A stretch of 64,000 bases of DNA from Kiloniella majae (GTDB lineage Bacteria > Pseudomonadota > Alphaproteobacteria > Kiloniellales > Kiloniellaceae). Below, piece by piece: positions 33,217 to 42,582 of the stretch. The stretch lies in the NCBI RefSeq assembly GCF_002118315.1, contig NZ_MTSZ01000006.1, positions 151,370-215,369 on the forward strand, written 5' to 3'. The position numbers and the translations under genes were made by a program. How positions within the stretch are numbered: position 1 is the first letter of the stretch; the number at the start of each line of letters is the position of its first letter. The notes beneath the pieces were generated by a model. The model had not been told where the DNA came from. It worked only from the letters and a program-made list of their open reading frames with translations, and searched no databases.

Positions 33217-34332
33217 CTAAAAATTGCGGCGATAACTTTCCATCATGTCGTCGCCGAGACTGGCAACATTTGACAGCGTAAACCGTGGAGCCAGAGACAA
33301 TTCTTCCAAACCAAATCCCGTTGTTACACCTAGTCCGTCACCACCGATAACTTTTGACGCCCTGAACCATACAATACGATCAATGAGATCTGCTTTAAAC
33401 AATGATCCTATGATATGGCTCCCACCTTCTACCAACAGTCGGGTAATACCTTGTGATCCGAGCTCTTTTAGTACCGCAGATGGATTAATGTATCCATCTT
33501 CATTTTTGTCAATAAGGCACACTTCGACACCAGCATTCCGATAGGCATTTAGACGAGAAGCATCATTTTCCTTAAAGGTCATAAGGATCGTTTTATGCTC
33601 TTTGGCTCTAACCACTAAATCATGCGTTAGGGGCAGTCTTAAGCGCCCATCCATTACAACCCGTGTTGGGGACTTATTTTCAAGTCCGGGCAGACGTACA
33701 TCCAGTCGGGGATTATCTATAATTGCTGTACCACTACCAACGAGGATAGCATCATTTCGCACCCGAAGCATATGTCCTGCGCGACGAGCTGCTTCGCCAG
33801 TCACCCATTTACTTTGGCCTGATTTGGTTGCAATACGCCCATCCAAAGAAGTAGCAACCTTAAGAGTAACAAGTGGTCGACCATGTCTGTTTCTTATGAA
33901 AAAGCCTGCATTCAGGTCTTCGGCTTCATGCTGGCGGATACCAACGACAACTTCTATACCTACATCTTTCAATGCTTGTAGGCCGCGCCCTTGAACACGC
34001 GCATCGTTGTCTTCCATCGCGACAACACAACGGGATATTCCTGCGGCGATTAAAGCTTCGCAACAAGGCGGGGTCTTTCCGTGATGTGAACAGGGCTCCA
34101 GGGTTACATAAGCCGTAGCCCCTCTTGCGGCTTCGCCGGCTTCTTTCAGAGCAACAGTCTCTGCATGTGGCCGGCCACCGGGTCGTGTTTGCCCCCTGCC
34201 AAGGACGCGGCCATTTTTCACGATGATACAGCCGACAGACGGGTTTGGACTGGTCGTCCCTAATCCCCGCGCAGCCAGAGACAAGGCAGCATCCATATGT
34301 TGGAGGTCAACATCATGTTGTTCAGTGTGCAT
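33217..34332 (-). CDS. ribD: Riboflavin biosynthesis deaminase/reductase
   Basis: 371 residues. An N-terminal cytidine-deaminase fold with HAETVAL and the EPCSHHGKTPPC zinc site (about 62-95), and a C-terminal reductase domain with TLKVATSLDGRIATKSGQS and LLVEGGSHIIGSLF. It carries out the second and third steps of riboflavin synthesis. It follows nrdR by 75 bases in the same direction. Confidence 0.96.
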   Translation of the reverse strand: MHTEQHDVDLQHMDAALSLAARGLGTTSPNPSVGCIIVKNGRVLGRGQTRPGGRPHAETVALKEAGEAARGATAYVTLEPCSHHGKTPPCCEALIAAGISRCVVAMEDNDARVQGRGLQALKDVGIEVVVGIRQHEAEDLNAGFFIRNRHGRPLVTLKVATSLDGRIATKSGQSKWVTGEAARRAGHMLRVRNDAILVGSGTAIIDNPRLDVRLPGLENKSPTRVVMDGRLRLPLTHDLVVRAKEHKTILMTFKENDASRLNAYRNAGVEVCLIDKNEDGYINPSAVLKELGSQGITRLLVEGGSHIIGSLFKADLIDRIVWFRASKVIGGDGLGVTTGFGLEELSLAPRFTLSNVASLGDDMMESYRRNF

Positions 34333-34407
34333 GACAGATTTCTATAGCTGTTTGAAGACGATTTTATTCGTTATAACGTAAATTCGAAAATGATCGATCA
34401 GGATGGA

Positions 34408-34887
34408 TCAGGATGGATCAGGGTCCAGAATGTCCAGATCATCCCCTAATTTACCAACAAACTCTTCAAAATCTCTTACTTCTTTGAAATCCCTGTAAAC
34501 AGACGCAAAGCGGACATAACCAACTTGATCCAGCGTGGCCAAAGCATCCATAACAAGCTCGCCGATAAGGTCAGTTGCAATTTCACTCTCACCAGATGAT
34601 TCCAGCCGGCGAACAATACCGCTTACAACGCGTTCTACACGATCTCTGTCAACATCGCGCTTTTGAAGGGCAATATTCATTGAACGGGCTATCTTTTCCC
34701 GGTCAAAGGGTTCGCGCTGTCCATTTCCTTTTACAACAATGAGTTCGCGCAATTGAACGCGTTCGAATGTTGTAAATCTGGCACCGCAACTAGCACATTG
34801 CCGCCGTCGACGGATCGCTGTGTGATCTTCTGTTGGTCTCGAGTCTTTGACTTGAGTATCTTCACTACTGCAAAACGGGCAGCGCAT
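34408..34887 (-). CDS. nrdR: Transcriptional repressor NrdR
   Basis: 159 residues. The N-terminal zinc ribbon has CPFC and CASC, followed by an ATP-cone (about 48-138, [18 protein letters not shown]). NrdR represses ribonucleotide reductase genes according to ATP/dATP levels. It precedes ribD, its common neighbour. The C-terminal tail [11 protein letters not shown] is encoded by a tandem 10-bp repeat (GGATGGATCA) that also contains the stop codon. Confidence 0.95.
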   Translation of the reverse strand: MRCPFCSSEDTQVKDSRPTEDHTAIRRRRQCASCGARFTTFERVQLRELIVVKGNGQREPFDREKIARSMNIALQKRDVDRDRVERVVSGIVRRLESSGESEIATDLIGELVMDALATLDQVGYVRFASVYRDFKEVRDFEEFVGKLGDDLDILDPDPS

Positions 34888-34914
34888 ATTCCCTCACAGT
34901 TTCCCCCTAAGGGG

Positions 34915-34951
34915 ATCCGAGTTATGACAATTTGGAAATCATAACTCGGAT
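34915..34951 (-). repeat. Hairpin between glyA and nrdR
   Basis: A perfect 13-bp inverted repeat (34915-34927 with 34939-34951) lies directly after the glyA stop and 28 bases before nrdR. No T run follows on the minus strand, but a second small palindrome CCCCTTAGGGG follows at once. It could weaken read-through or set a 3' end for glyA. Confidence 0.65.
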
Positions 34952-34957
34952 AAAACC

Positions 34958-36250
34958 TTAGATTTCCAAATCTTGGTAGATTGGGAATTCACGGCAAAGT
35001 GCTTCGACTTCGCTGCGAACTTCCGCTTCGATTTTGGAGTTATCTTCGCGGTTTGCAGCAAGTCCATCAAGAACTTTAGTGATTAGCTCACCAATTTTCT
35101 TGAATTCAGCATCTTTAAAGCCACGAGTTGTGCCCGCAGGAGTACCCAAACGGATACCGGAAGTCACCATTGGCTTCTCAGGATCAAACGGAATACCGTT
35201 TTTGTTACAGGTCAAGCCAGCACGATCCAGGCTTTCTTCTGCAATGTTACCTGTTAGACCTTTTGGACGCAGGTCAACCAGCATCAGGTGCGTATCTGTA
35301 CCGCCTGTTGTAATGGCAAAGCCATTTTCAACAAGAGTTGCTGCAAGTGTTTGAGCATTGCTCACAACCTGTTTCGCATAAACTTTGAAATCAGGATCCA
35401 GTGCTTCTTTCAACGCAACGGCTTTGGATGCAATACAGTGCATCAAAGGACCACCCTGAAGACCTGGGAACGCAGCTGAGTTGATTTTCTTTCCGATATC
35501 CAGATCGTTGGAAAGAACCATACCTCCACGACCGGCGCGCAGTGTTTTATGGGTTGTTGTTGTTACAACATGCGCATGCTGCATTGGGCTTGGGTGAATG
35601 CCAGCCGCAACCAAACCGGCAAAGTGTGCCATATCGACGTGTAGGTAAGCGCCTACTTCGTCTGCAATTTCACGGAACTTGGCAAAATCAAGGACGCGTG
35701 GGTATGCGGAACCGCCAGCAATAATCAGCTTTGGTTTGTGCTCAACAGCTAGGTCACGAATTTCATCGTAATTTAGCTGATGTGTTTCTTTATCAACGCC
35801 GTAACAAACAGCATTGAACCATTTACCGGAAAGGTTCGGACGTGATCCGTGTGTCAGGTGACCACCTGAAGCCAGATCAAGGCCCATAATTGTATCGCCT
35901 GGCTTGATGAGCGCGAGGGTAACGCATTGGTTTGCCTGTGCGCCAGAGTGTGGCTGTACGTTTACATATGCACAGTCGAAAAGTTCTTTGGCGCGGTTGA
36001 TTGCCAGTTCTTCGACAACATCAACGTATTCACAACCACCGTAATAGCGACGATTAGGATAACCTTCGGCATACTTGTTTGTTAGAACTGTTCCCAGTGC
36101 CTGCATTGTAGACAAGGAAACGATGTTTTCAGATGCGATCAATTCGATCTGATTTTGTTGACGTCCTAATTCTTTGTTAATTGCGTCTGCAATTTCAGGA
36201 TCTGTCTGCGCCAAAGGTGCATTAAAGAAGGTGGTTGTATCTAAGCTCAT
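34958..36250 (-). CDS. glyA: Serine hydroxymethyltransferase
   Basis: 430 residues. The PLP lysine is in [32 protein letters not shown] and [13 protein letters not shown] are the conserved N-terminal blocks, and [17 protein letters not shown] the C-terminal one. It interconverts serine and glycine, making 5,10-methylene-THF. It lies 30 bases after rpiB and upstream of nrdR, the usual order in this group. Confidence 0.97.
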   Translation of the reverse strand: MSLDTTTFFNAPLAQTDPEIADAINKELGRQQNQIELIASENIVSLSTMQALGTVLTNKYAEGYPNRRYYGGCEYVDVVEELAINRAKELFDCAYVNVQPHSGAQANQCVTLALIKPGDTIMGLDLASGGHLTHGSRPNLSGKWFNAVCYGVDKETHQLNYDEIRDLAVEHKPKLIIAGGSAYPRVLDFAKFREIADEVGAYLHVDMAHFAGLVAAGIHPSPMQHAHVVTTTTHKTLRAGRGGMVLSNDLDIGKKINSAAFPGLQGGPLMHCIASKAVALKEALDPDFKVYAKQVVSNAQTLAATLVENGFAITTGGTDTHLMLVDLRPKGLTGNIAEESLDRAGLTCNKNGIPFDPEKPMVTSGIRLGTPAGTTRGFKDAEFKKIGELITKVLDGLAANREDNSKIEAEVRSEVEALCREFPIYQDLEI

Positions 36251-36280
36251 GACAACTTCACTCTCTGGTAAAGGTGATTA

Positions 36281-36715
36281 TTATCCAAGTTTTTCGATGC
36301 GTCCTTGATGGCGCCCACCGGCAAACTCAGTGTTCAAAAAAGTCTTGAGGGAAGCTTTTGCCACCTCAACACCGGTTGTTCTGGCCCCTAAAACCAGAAC
36401 ATTGGCATCGTTATGCTCACGCGCTAAACGAGCCAGTGTTTCGTCGTGACAAAGAGCAGCACGAATGCCAGCGTGCCGATTTGCGGCAATTGAAATGCCG
36501 ATACCGGAACCACACACAAGAATACCTGTTTGTGCGTCACCATTTTGAATGGCTTTTGCTAATGCAAAACCAAAATCAGGATAGTCAACACGATCCGGGC
36601 CATTTGTTCCCAGATCAAGCACATCAAATCCAAGGGCTTTGACATCCTCTTTCAACAAATCCTTTAGTTCGTAACCAGCATGGTCTGCAGCTAAGGCAAT
36701 GGTGTTTTTACTCAT
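36281..36715 (-). CDS. rpiB: Ribose-5-phosphate isomerase B
   Basis: 144 residues. IALAADHAGYELKDLLKED opens the protein with the Asp and His of the active site, VCGSGIGISIAANRHAGIRA holds the catalytic Cys, and HNDANVLVLGARTTG follows. It interconverts ribose-5-P and ribulose-5-P, the latter a riboflavin precursor used by RibB in this cluster. It is the first gene of the rpiB-glyA group. Confidence 0.96.
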   Translation of the reverse strand: MSKNTIALAADHAGYELKDLLKEDVKALGFDVLDLGTNGPDRVDYPDFGFALAKAIQNGDAQTGILVCGSGIGISIAANRHAGIRAALCHDETLARLAREHNDANVLVLGARTTGVEVAKASLKTFLNTEFAGGRHQGRIEKLG

Positions 36716-37269
36716 TTGTCCGTACTTTTTTGTTATCCCGATAAAGCAAGTAGATCACATAGCACACCTGCCGTATTCTCGAAAGAGAATGACAGGTAAA
36801 GATCTCAGTCATAGTCAATTACCAAACGAGATAAAATCTCTATGAAATGAGGTCGAGCATGTTCCCTGAAACCAAGGCTTATCTTTTATTGCTTTATCGA
36901 GCCTTAAACAGGTTTAAGGTTATAATGTGATTCTTTTGTCGCAGGCTAGACAATTTACGTACATTTTATAGAACATCTGCGGCATTATTGTACCAAGACA
37001 ACTTATTAGGTATTACAGATCAATTGATCTGCGTTTCAATAATGACTGCTATGTCTTTGATTTTAAGTCTTTTAAGTTACAATTGTTATAAATATATATT
37101 ATACAAAGTAAAAATAAGTAATTGAAATTTCAGAATTATTTAAAACCTGATAAAATATGTGGGCTATTTTGTCGCAGGTGTTTGGTGGCTAAATTTTGAG
37201 CCTGGAAGATCTAGGTTGCGCCTGATTCTTTATATTCGGATTGATCCGGGATCGTTCTCGATGGAGTTT
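36716..37269. other. AT-rich intergenic region with hairpin and 12-bp repeat
   Basis: No protein gene is supported here. On the rpiB side a hairpin (36766-36797) has ATTCTC and GAGAAT around a GAAA loop, with outer ACCTG/CAGGT pairs; it would lie in the rpiB leader. TTTTGTCGCAGG appears at 36934-36945 and 37167-37178 in the same orientation. The rest is AT-rich with scattered short palindromes. The rpiB promoter must lie here. Confidence 0.5.
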
Positions 37270-37512
37270 TCAGACAATAATTCCTCCCTTATGATCTTTT
37301 TTCGGTGTTTGTTGGTTTGATTTTTTAGCGGCTTCTTTATTTAAGACGTAACTCAATTTTTTTAAGACAGTTTGTTTTAGCTTTTGCTCTGTTTCTTTTG
37401 GATCCCCTACAATTGAGACTTCGGTCATCGTTGCTTCATGGAAAGCGCTTACTTTGATGTAGGATCCCATTCTTGAAAACTCTATGATTACGCCGTGGTC
37501 AGGTGAATGCAT
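37270..37512 (-). CDS. Small DUF6898-like protein
   Basis: 80 residues: GVIIEFSRMGSYIKVSAF then TMTEVSIVGDPKETEQKLKQ and LKKLSYVLNKEA, followed by a Lys-rich tail. The pattern, a short beta-rich piece then a helix ending KLxYVL, matches small alphaproteobacterial proteins labelled DUF6898; that label is from memory and should be confirmed. There is no membrane segment. It lies downstream of the MarR-type gene but a terminator separates them, so it needs its own promoter or read-through. Confidence 0.68.
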   Translation of the reverse strand: MHSPDHGVIIEFSRMGSYIKVSAFHEATMTEVSIVGDPKETEQKLKQTVLKKLSYVLNKEAAKKSNQQTPKKDHKGGIIV

Positions 37513-37529
37513 TTAATTAAACCGTAGAT

Positions 37530-37559
37530 AAAAAAAGACCTCTGTAATAACAGAGGTCT
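37530..37559 (-). terminator. Terminator of the MarR-type gene
   Basis: AGACCTCTG (37536-37544) and CAGAGGTCT (37551-37559) form a perfect 9-bp stem; the A run at 37530-37536 gives U residues on the minus strand. It lies between the regulator gene and the small DUF6898-like gene. Confidence 0.85.
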
Positions 37560-37622
37560 AAAATAACAGAAATCACTTTATTTTCAAAGTCCCTGAAGGT
37601 TTATTCAGGGTAATTCGTAGCA

Positions 37623-38147
37623 TCAAGCCGCAGGGTTAACGCCTCCCCCCATTGGCATCGGTGATGACCAGAATAGTTGAAGACGGTGAAGGGTTGCTGT
37701 TGTGACTTTCAAGTCTTCATCGGAAACAACGCCGCCGCTTATTTGTTCGGCATGGGCATCAAAGAGTGTGGAAATAGAATTGAAAATTTCCAACCCAGTA
37801 TCAGAAGCCCTTACATGGAATGATCTACGGTCATGTGGTGAGCGTTCTTGAATAAGGTATCCGTTTTCCACCATTTTCTTTACATTGTAAGAAACGTTGG
37901 AACCCAGATAGTAACCACGGTGGGTAAGTTCCCCGACAGACAGTTCTTCTGTCCCAATATTATAGAGGATTAAGGCCTGAATATTATTCAGGTCCCGAAT
38001 GCCGCGGCGATCTAACTCTGCCTTTACGACTTCCAAACACTGACGATGCAAGCGTTCGACCAAAGAAATTGTTTGCAGATAAGCAGCCTTCACGATGTCC
38101 TCACAATAACCATAAACTTTAACAAAATTCGATGTTATTTTATGCAA
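37623..38147 (-). CDS. MarR family regulator, LdtR-like
   Basis: 174 residues with a MarR winged helix: LDRRGIRDLNNIQALILYNI, GELTHRGYYLGSNVSYNVKK as recognition region, and RSPHDRRSFHVRAS as wing. The HRGYYLGSNVSYN block is what I associate with LdtR of Rhizobiales, which controls an L,D-transpeptidase and osmotic stress genes; that identification is from memory. No ldtP neighbour is present. It lies 308 bases from metY, on the opposite strand, and ends at a strong terminator. Confidence 0.82.
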   Translation of the reverse strand: MHKITSNFVKVYGYCEDIVKAAYLQTISLVERLHRQCLEVVKAELDRRGIRDLNNIQALILYNIGTEELSVGELTHRGYYLGSNVSYNVKKMVENGYLIQERSPHDRRSFHVRASDTGLEIFNSISTLFDAHAEQISGGVVSDEDLKVTTATLHRLQLFWSSPMPMGGGVNPAA

Positions 38148-38301
38148 TAGGCGTTAACGGCGGATTAACCGGGAATCTAAATAAGGTAAAAATATTAAAT
38201 AAAATCATTGATACAAAACAAAATTTTCCATTTGTTTTGTGTAGTTTGAATGAATTCTCTCTTGCTCTGGTTCTTTTATAAACGTAGGGTAAAAGACATT
38301 A

Positions 38302-38361
38302 ATTAGCGCTGATTTGGAGCTCAGCTTGCGGGCGCTTAAAAAATGCAGCTAAATCGAGGGG
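38302..38361 (+). promoter_or_regulatory. SAM-II riboswitch
   Basis: The sequence follows the SAM-II pattern: AGCGC (38305-38309) pairs with GCGCT (38332-38336) as P1; TGATTT follows the 5' strand; CAGCTTGC lies in the loop; and TTAAAAAATGCAGCTAAA completes the pseudoknot, where 3' GCAGCT can pair with AGCT elements in the loop. SAM-II aptamers bind S-adenosylmethionine and repress methionine genes in alphaproteobacteria. It lies about 95 bases before metY. The terminal GAGGGG looks Shine-Dalgarno-like but the real start is far downstream. Confidence 0.82.
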
Positions 38362-38455
38362 AAACCCATCCGAATTAAGATCACGCATTTTCCCGCTTGT
38401 TGTCCATCCAAGTCTAAAATCCCTATTGAGGGAAATACTATAAACGGGTGAAGCT

Positions 38456-39754
38456 ATGACAATCGACACGAAAAATCCGGAAACTCTGGTTCTACATTCT
38501 GGTTACAGAAATGATCCGCAGACAGGTGCTGTTGCCGTTCCTATCTATCAAACAACGTCTTATCAGTTTGATAGTGCTGAACATGCTGCCAATCTTTTTG
38601 CTCTCAAAGAGTTCGGCAATATCTACACTCGGATTATGAACCCAACAACTGCTGTTCTTGAAGAACGAATTACAGCATTAGAAGGTGGCGCAGCATCACT
38701 CGCCGTCAGCTCTGGGCAGGCAGCGAGTACTTTGGCCATTCAAAACGTTGCAAAAGCAGGCGATAATATTGTCAGTTCTACTGAACTCTACGGTGGTACC
38801 TATAACCTTTTTGCAAACACACTGCCGAACATGGGGATTGAAGTTCGTTTTGTTGATCCGACTGATCCCGAAAATTTCCGTCGTGCGACAGATGAAAACA
38901 CCAAAGCTTATTATGCAGAGACACTGCCAAATCCACGGCTTCGTGTTTTCCCGATCAAGGAAGTAGCTGATATCGGAAACGACGTTGGCGTGCCCCTTAT
39001 TATGGATAATACGGCGGCACCGATCCTTTGTCGTCCTATTGAACATGGCGCACATGTCGTCGTTTATTCTACAACGAAATATATTGGCGGCCACGGAACA
39101 TCAATCGGTGGCATGATTGTCGATGGTGGTAATTTCGATTGGGAAGCCAACGCAGACCGGTTCCCGCTTTTGACGCAGCCTGACCCCAGCTATCATGGGG
39201 CTGTCTGGACAGAAGCCGTTAAACCACTCGGTCCGATTGCTTATATTATTCGGGCACGTGTTGTTTTGCTTCGTGATCTTGGGTCGGCAATGTCACCGAT
39301 GAATGCCTTCCAGTTTATCCAGGGCATGGAAACGCTTCCCCTTCGTATGCGGGAGCACTGTAAAAATGCAACGGCTGTTGCTGAATTCCTGAGCAATCAC
39401 CCTGCTGTGGAAACAGTGATCCACCCAAGTCAGGCAAGCGGTTCTGAACGAACCGTGGCTGATAAATATCTGAAGGGCGGTCATGGTGCTCTCCTTGGTT
39501 TCGAGCTAAAGGGCGGCAAAGAAGCCGGACGTAAGTTTATTGATAGCCTGAAAATGTTCTTCCACGTTGCCAATATTGGGGATGCGCGTAGCCTTGCGAT
39601 CCATCCGGCGACAACAACCCATTCTCAGTTAACAGCTGAAGAACAAGCGCTTACCGGTATATCTGAAAGCTATGTTCGTCTGTCCATCGGGATTGAGCAT
39701 ATTGATGATATCATCGCAGACCTAAGTCAGGCTTTGGAAGCTTCTGGCAGTTAG
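38456..39754 (+). CDS. metY: O-acetylhomoserine sulfhydrylase
   Basis: 432 residues of the Cys/Met metabolism PLP family. [20 protein letters not shown] near the start, [34 protein letters not shown] and the PLP lysine in [20 protein letters not shown] are all present; the 40-residue insertion before the C-terminal domain is typical of MetY rather than MetC/MetB. It incorporates sulfide into O-acetylhomoserine to give homocysteine. A SAM-II riboswitch lies upstream. GGGTGAAG precedes the ATG. Confidence 0.94.
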   Translation: MTIDTKNPETLVLHSGYRNDPQTGAVAVPIYQTTSYQFDSAEHAANLFALKEFGNIYTRIMNPTTAVLEERITALEGGAASLAVSSGQAASTLAIQNVAKAGDNIVSSTELYGGTYNLFANTLPNMGIEVRFVDPTDPENFRRATDENTKAYYAETLPNPRLRVFPIKEVADIGNDVGVPLIMDNTAAPILCRPIEHGAHVVVYSTTKYIGGHGTSIGGMIVDGGNFDWEANADRFPLLTQPDPSYHGAVWTEAVKPLGPIAYIIRARVVLLRDLGSAMSPMNAFQFIQGMETLPLRMREHCKNATAVAEFLSNHPAVETVIHPSQASGSERTVADKYLKGGHGALLGFELKGGKEAGRKFIDSLKMFFHVANIGDARSLAIHPATTTHSQLTAEEQALTGISESYVRLSIGIEHIDDIIADLSQALEASGS

Positions 39755-39777
39755 GTCGAGAAAGTAAATTACGCAAT

Positions 39778-39813
39778 AAAAAAGGGAGCATCGAATTTAG
39801 ATGCTCCCTTTTT
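39778..39813. terminator. Bidirectional terminator of metY and cpdB
   Basis: A perfect 9-bp stem (39784-39792 with 39800-39808) is flanked by A residues on one side and five T residues on the other, so it works for metY on the plus strand and cpdB on the minus strand. Confidence 0.9.
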
Positions 39814-39831
39814 AAGTCCCTATATCAATTC

Positions 39832-41772
39832 TTATTCAAAAGAGATCTGATATTTACCAAAACCATCTTTGCCTTCGCCGACGTAACTGATGATATCTTT
39901 ACTACCCAAGATATCTTTTGCAGAAGGTGTCGTTTCAAAGGTTACATTTACACCCTCTTTGATAGGTGCAAATCCCCAGTTTTTATCCGCACTTGGATCA
40001 ATTTTCTTTTGATCAAAGATATAGTTTGCCAGAACGGTTCTGTTTTCATCAGGTGCTTGAATAATGACTGTTGTACCGTCCAGTGCCGGGAAGTTTCCGC
40101 CACCATGGGCACGATAGTTATTCGTTGCCACAATAAACTGGGCATCCATATCCAGTGGTTTGCCCTGATAGGTCATATCAATGATGCGATGGCTATCAGA
40201 GTTAACAACCTGCCCTTCTTTGTTATAACGGGCTGGTTGTGTCAAATCGACATTGTATTCTACGCCGTCAATGACATCGAAGTTGTAAGAAGGGAAATCC
40301 GGATTGAGCAATGATTGCTCCCCATCGTTCTTTTTGTCGATCTGGTTAAAAGCCCCTGCGGACATTTCCAGCCATTCGCGAACCTGTGCACCGTTTAGTA
40401 ACACAGCACGAAGAGTATTTGGATAGATATAGAGGTCAGCAACGTTTTTAAGAGCGATTTCGCCCGTTGGTATGTTGGTGTAATAATCAGCGCCACCTCG
40501 GCCACCAGCTTTAAACGGTGCACCAGCTGAGAGAACAGGAATACCGTCGTACTCGGTACCTTTGATAAGCTTCTCAACATACCATTTCTGAGCATTTGTT
40601 ACGATCTGGATCGAAGGATCATCCTGAACGAGAGCAAAGAAGGAGTTAATCGGGGCTGAAGTTGTTCCCACAGCCTTACGCATAAATTCGATTGTTTCTT
40701 CGTGTTCATGTTTGACGGCATCAACAATGGTTTGATCAGCTTTGACCAAAGGATGCTTTTTACGTCCGTCACGCTTGTAAATACCACGGGTTGATCCTGT
40801 GCTATCGATAACCTTCCAGTTTCCGTTATCATCAACATCAAGCGTCAGGTCAACAAGGCCGAGGTGGCTCCCCCAAAAGCCAGGCATTGTTGCGGCTACG
40901 CCGTTGATTGTACCTTTTTCAATATCGACACCAGCAATATCTTTGTAGGTTTCTGACGGGAAAACAGCATGAGCATGACCAAAGAGAATGGCGTCCAAGC
41001 CCTCTACTTTGGATAGGTGATAGGTAGCGTTTTCATCACGACCCTGCGGTGTTACATCACTTAATCCAGAATGGGGAACAGCAATAATAACATCTGCGCC
41101 CTTCTCTTTCATTTCAGGAACGTATCTTTTAGCTGTATCAACAATATCGTGGGTGACAAGCTTTCCCTTAAGGTTGGCTTCGTCCCACTGGGTTATTTGT
41201 GGGGGGAGAAAGCCAATTACACCAACTTTGATTTTGTGTTTGTTACCTTCGGTATCGACAACTTCGCGATCAAGAATGATATATGGATTGAAAGCCGATT
41301 TATCATTACTTGGATCATTGTCTCCATCATCAATAAAAACGTTGGATGAAATGTAAGGGAATGCTGCATCATTCAGTGTTTCGGTCAAGAAGTCCAAGCC
41401 GTAGTTGAATTCATGGTTTCCCAGATTACCAACATCATATTTTAAAAGATTCATAGCTTTAAAAACGGGGTGAACTTCACCCTTTTTCAAGCCACGTTCT
41501 TTCGCCATGTAATCACCCAAAGGATTACCCTGAATAAGGTCACCATTATCGATCAAAAGTGAATTCGTGGCTTCTTTGCGTGCCTCTTTAATCAATGTTG
41601 CTGTTCTGGCCAAACCAACGGCAACAGATGGCGCATCTTTATAATAGTCGTAATCAACAATATGGACATGGATATCAGTTGTTTCCAGAACTCGTAATTG
41701 AACTTCTGCGGAATGAGCTGTGCCAAGACCGAGGGCCAACACCCCTGCCCCTGCGAAAAGAATTTTTTTCAT
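39832..41772 (-). CDS. cpdB: 2',3'-cyclic-nucleotide phosphodiesterase/3'-nucleotidase
   Basis: 646 residues from ATG 41772, which gives a clean signal peptide (MKKILFAGAGVLALGLGTAH); 14 upstream in-frame residues look spurious. The metallophosphatase domain has ETTDIHVHIVDYDYY, DNGDLIQGNPLGDY, GNLGNHEFNYGLDFL and GHAHAVFP; a C-terminal 5'-nucleotidase domain follows with SAGAPFKAGGRGG and TNNYRAHGGGNFP. It degrades extracytoplasmic cyclic nucleotides and 3'-nucleotides, yielding nucleosides and phosphate in the periplasm. Confidence 0.94.
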   Translation of the reverse strand: MKKILFAGAGVLALGLGTAHSAEVQLRVLETTDIHVHIVDYDYYKDAPSVAVGLARTATLIKEARKEATNSLLIDNGDLIQGNPLGDYMAKERGLKKGEVHPVFKAMNLLKYDVGNLGNHEFNYGLDFLTETLNDAAFPYISSNVFIDDGDNDPSNDKSAFNPYIILDREVVDTEGNKHKIKVGVIGFLPPQITQWDEANLKGKLVTHDIVDTAKRYVPEMKEKGADVIIAVPHSGLSDVTPQGRDENATYHLSKVEGLDAILFGHAHAVFPSETYKDIAGVDIEKGTINGVAATMPGFWGSHLGLVDLTLDVDDNGNWKVIDSTGSTRGIYKRDGRKKHPLVKADQTIVDAVKHEHEETIEFMRKAVGTTSAPINSFFALVQDDPSIQIVTNAQKWYVEKLIKGTEYDGIPVLSAGAPFKAGGRGGADYYTNIPTGEIALKNVADLYIYPNTLRAVLLNGAQVREWLEMSAGAFNQIDKKNDGEQSLLNPDFPSYNFDVIDGVEYNVDLTQPARYNKEGQVVNSDSHRIIDMTYQGKPLDMDAQFIVATNNYRAHGGGNFPALDGTTVIIQAPDENRTVLANYIFDQKKIDPSADKNWGFAPIKEGVNVTFETTPSAKDILGSKDIISYVGEGKDGFGKYQISFE

Positions 41773-41883
41773 TATATCACCTGTGTGTGTGTCTAAGCTG
41801 TCTAGCTTACTCACGATTTCAGGATAATTCCAAGGACATAAAAGTGACAGCTCAATTAAAATATTTTTACAGTTCCGGAGATC

Positions 41884-42417
41884 TTATTTCCGAGCTTTTC
41901 TGGCGGTGACTATAAAGTAGAGGACCAACGACTGAATGATAAACGTTCTTCCAAGCAGCCCTTGCCCATGAAGTGACAGGTTTGCTTTGTCGGTCAGCGT
42001 TATAACCTTTGTTAAAGCCAAAAAATCAGGAAATTTTTTAATAACGATTTGAATAGGTAAGCCGTCGAAAATTATATAGTAATAGGCGTAATATATTTGA
42101 GGTGAAAGCCAGATAAAAAGACTAAAGATAATAAGATTTAAAGCTATATCAGAGAAAGTGATTATCTCTAATCTCACGTTGTACTTCTTTGCGATCTGAT
42201 ACAGCAGGTATGATTTTTTTAATGCTAAAAAGAGAATGCTAAAGCTCAGGATTATTGTAATTGCTATTAACCCCAGGCTTTCGAGTAGTCCAAGAGTATA
42301 AAAACTGTCACCTTCGTAACCTTTAGCGATAAATCCCCAAAAATCTATGGAGACAAATAAAGTCAGACATAAAGAGATAAAAATAACACCCCATGATGAT
42401 TGCGTTAATTTTTTCAA
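41884..42417 (-). CDS. Hypothetical membrane protein
   Basis: 177 residues with about four membrane segments (about 8-28, 42-65, 88-118 and 155-172) and an amphipathic region between the third and fourth. No family motif is recognised. The codon use is A+T-rich like its neighbours. It converges with nothing and is divergent from hemB by 165 bases. Confidence 0.68.
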   Translation of the reverse strand: MKKLTQSSWGVIFISLCLTLFVSIDFWGFIAKGYEGDSFYTLGLLESLGLIAITIILSFSILFLALKKSYLLYQIAKKYNVRLEIITFSDIALNLIIFSLFIWLSPQIYYAYYYIIFDGLPIQIVIKKFPDFLALTKVITLTDKANLSLHGQGLLGRTFIIQSLVLYFIVTARKARK

Positions 42418-42582
42418 AGCCTGTTCATTTTTGATATCACTCCCTTTGTTCTCTATAAAACAGCTGTTTCAAACCAGATGTTTTGCGACGATCTGCCCCA
42501 TAGACTCTCAATGTCCAATACTTGCAATTTCAGGAGCTTGGGTAGAAAGTAGCAAAAAACGAATCTCATCAGGAGAAAATAA

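Noticed and set aside
33602..33994. 130-codon open frame on the plus strand
   Set aside because: Antisense shadow of ribD; the Ser/Arg/Pro-rich product has no family features.
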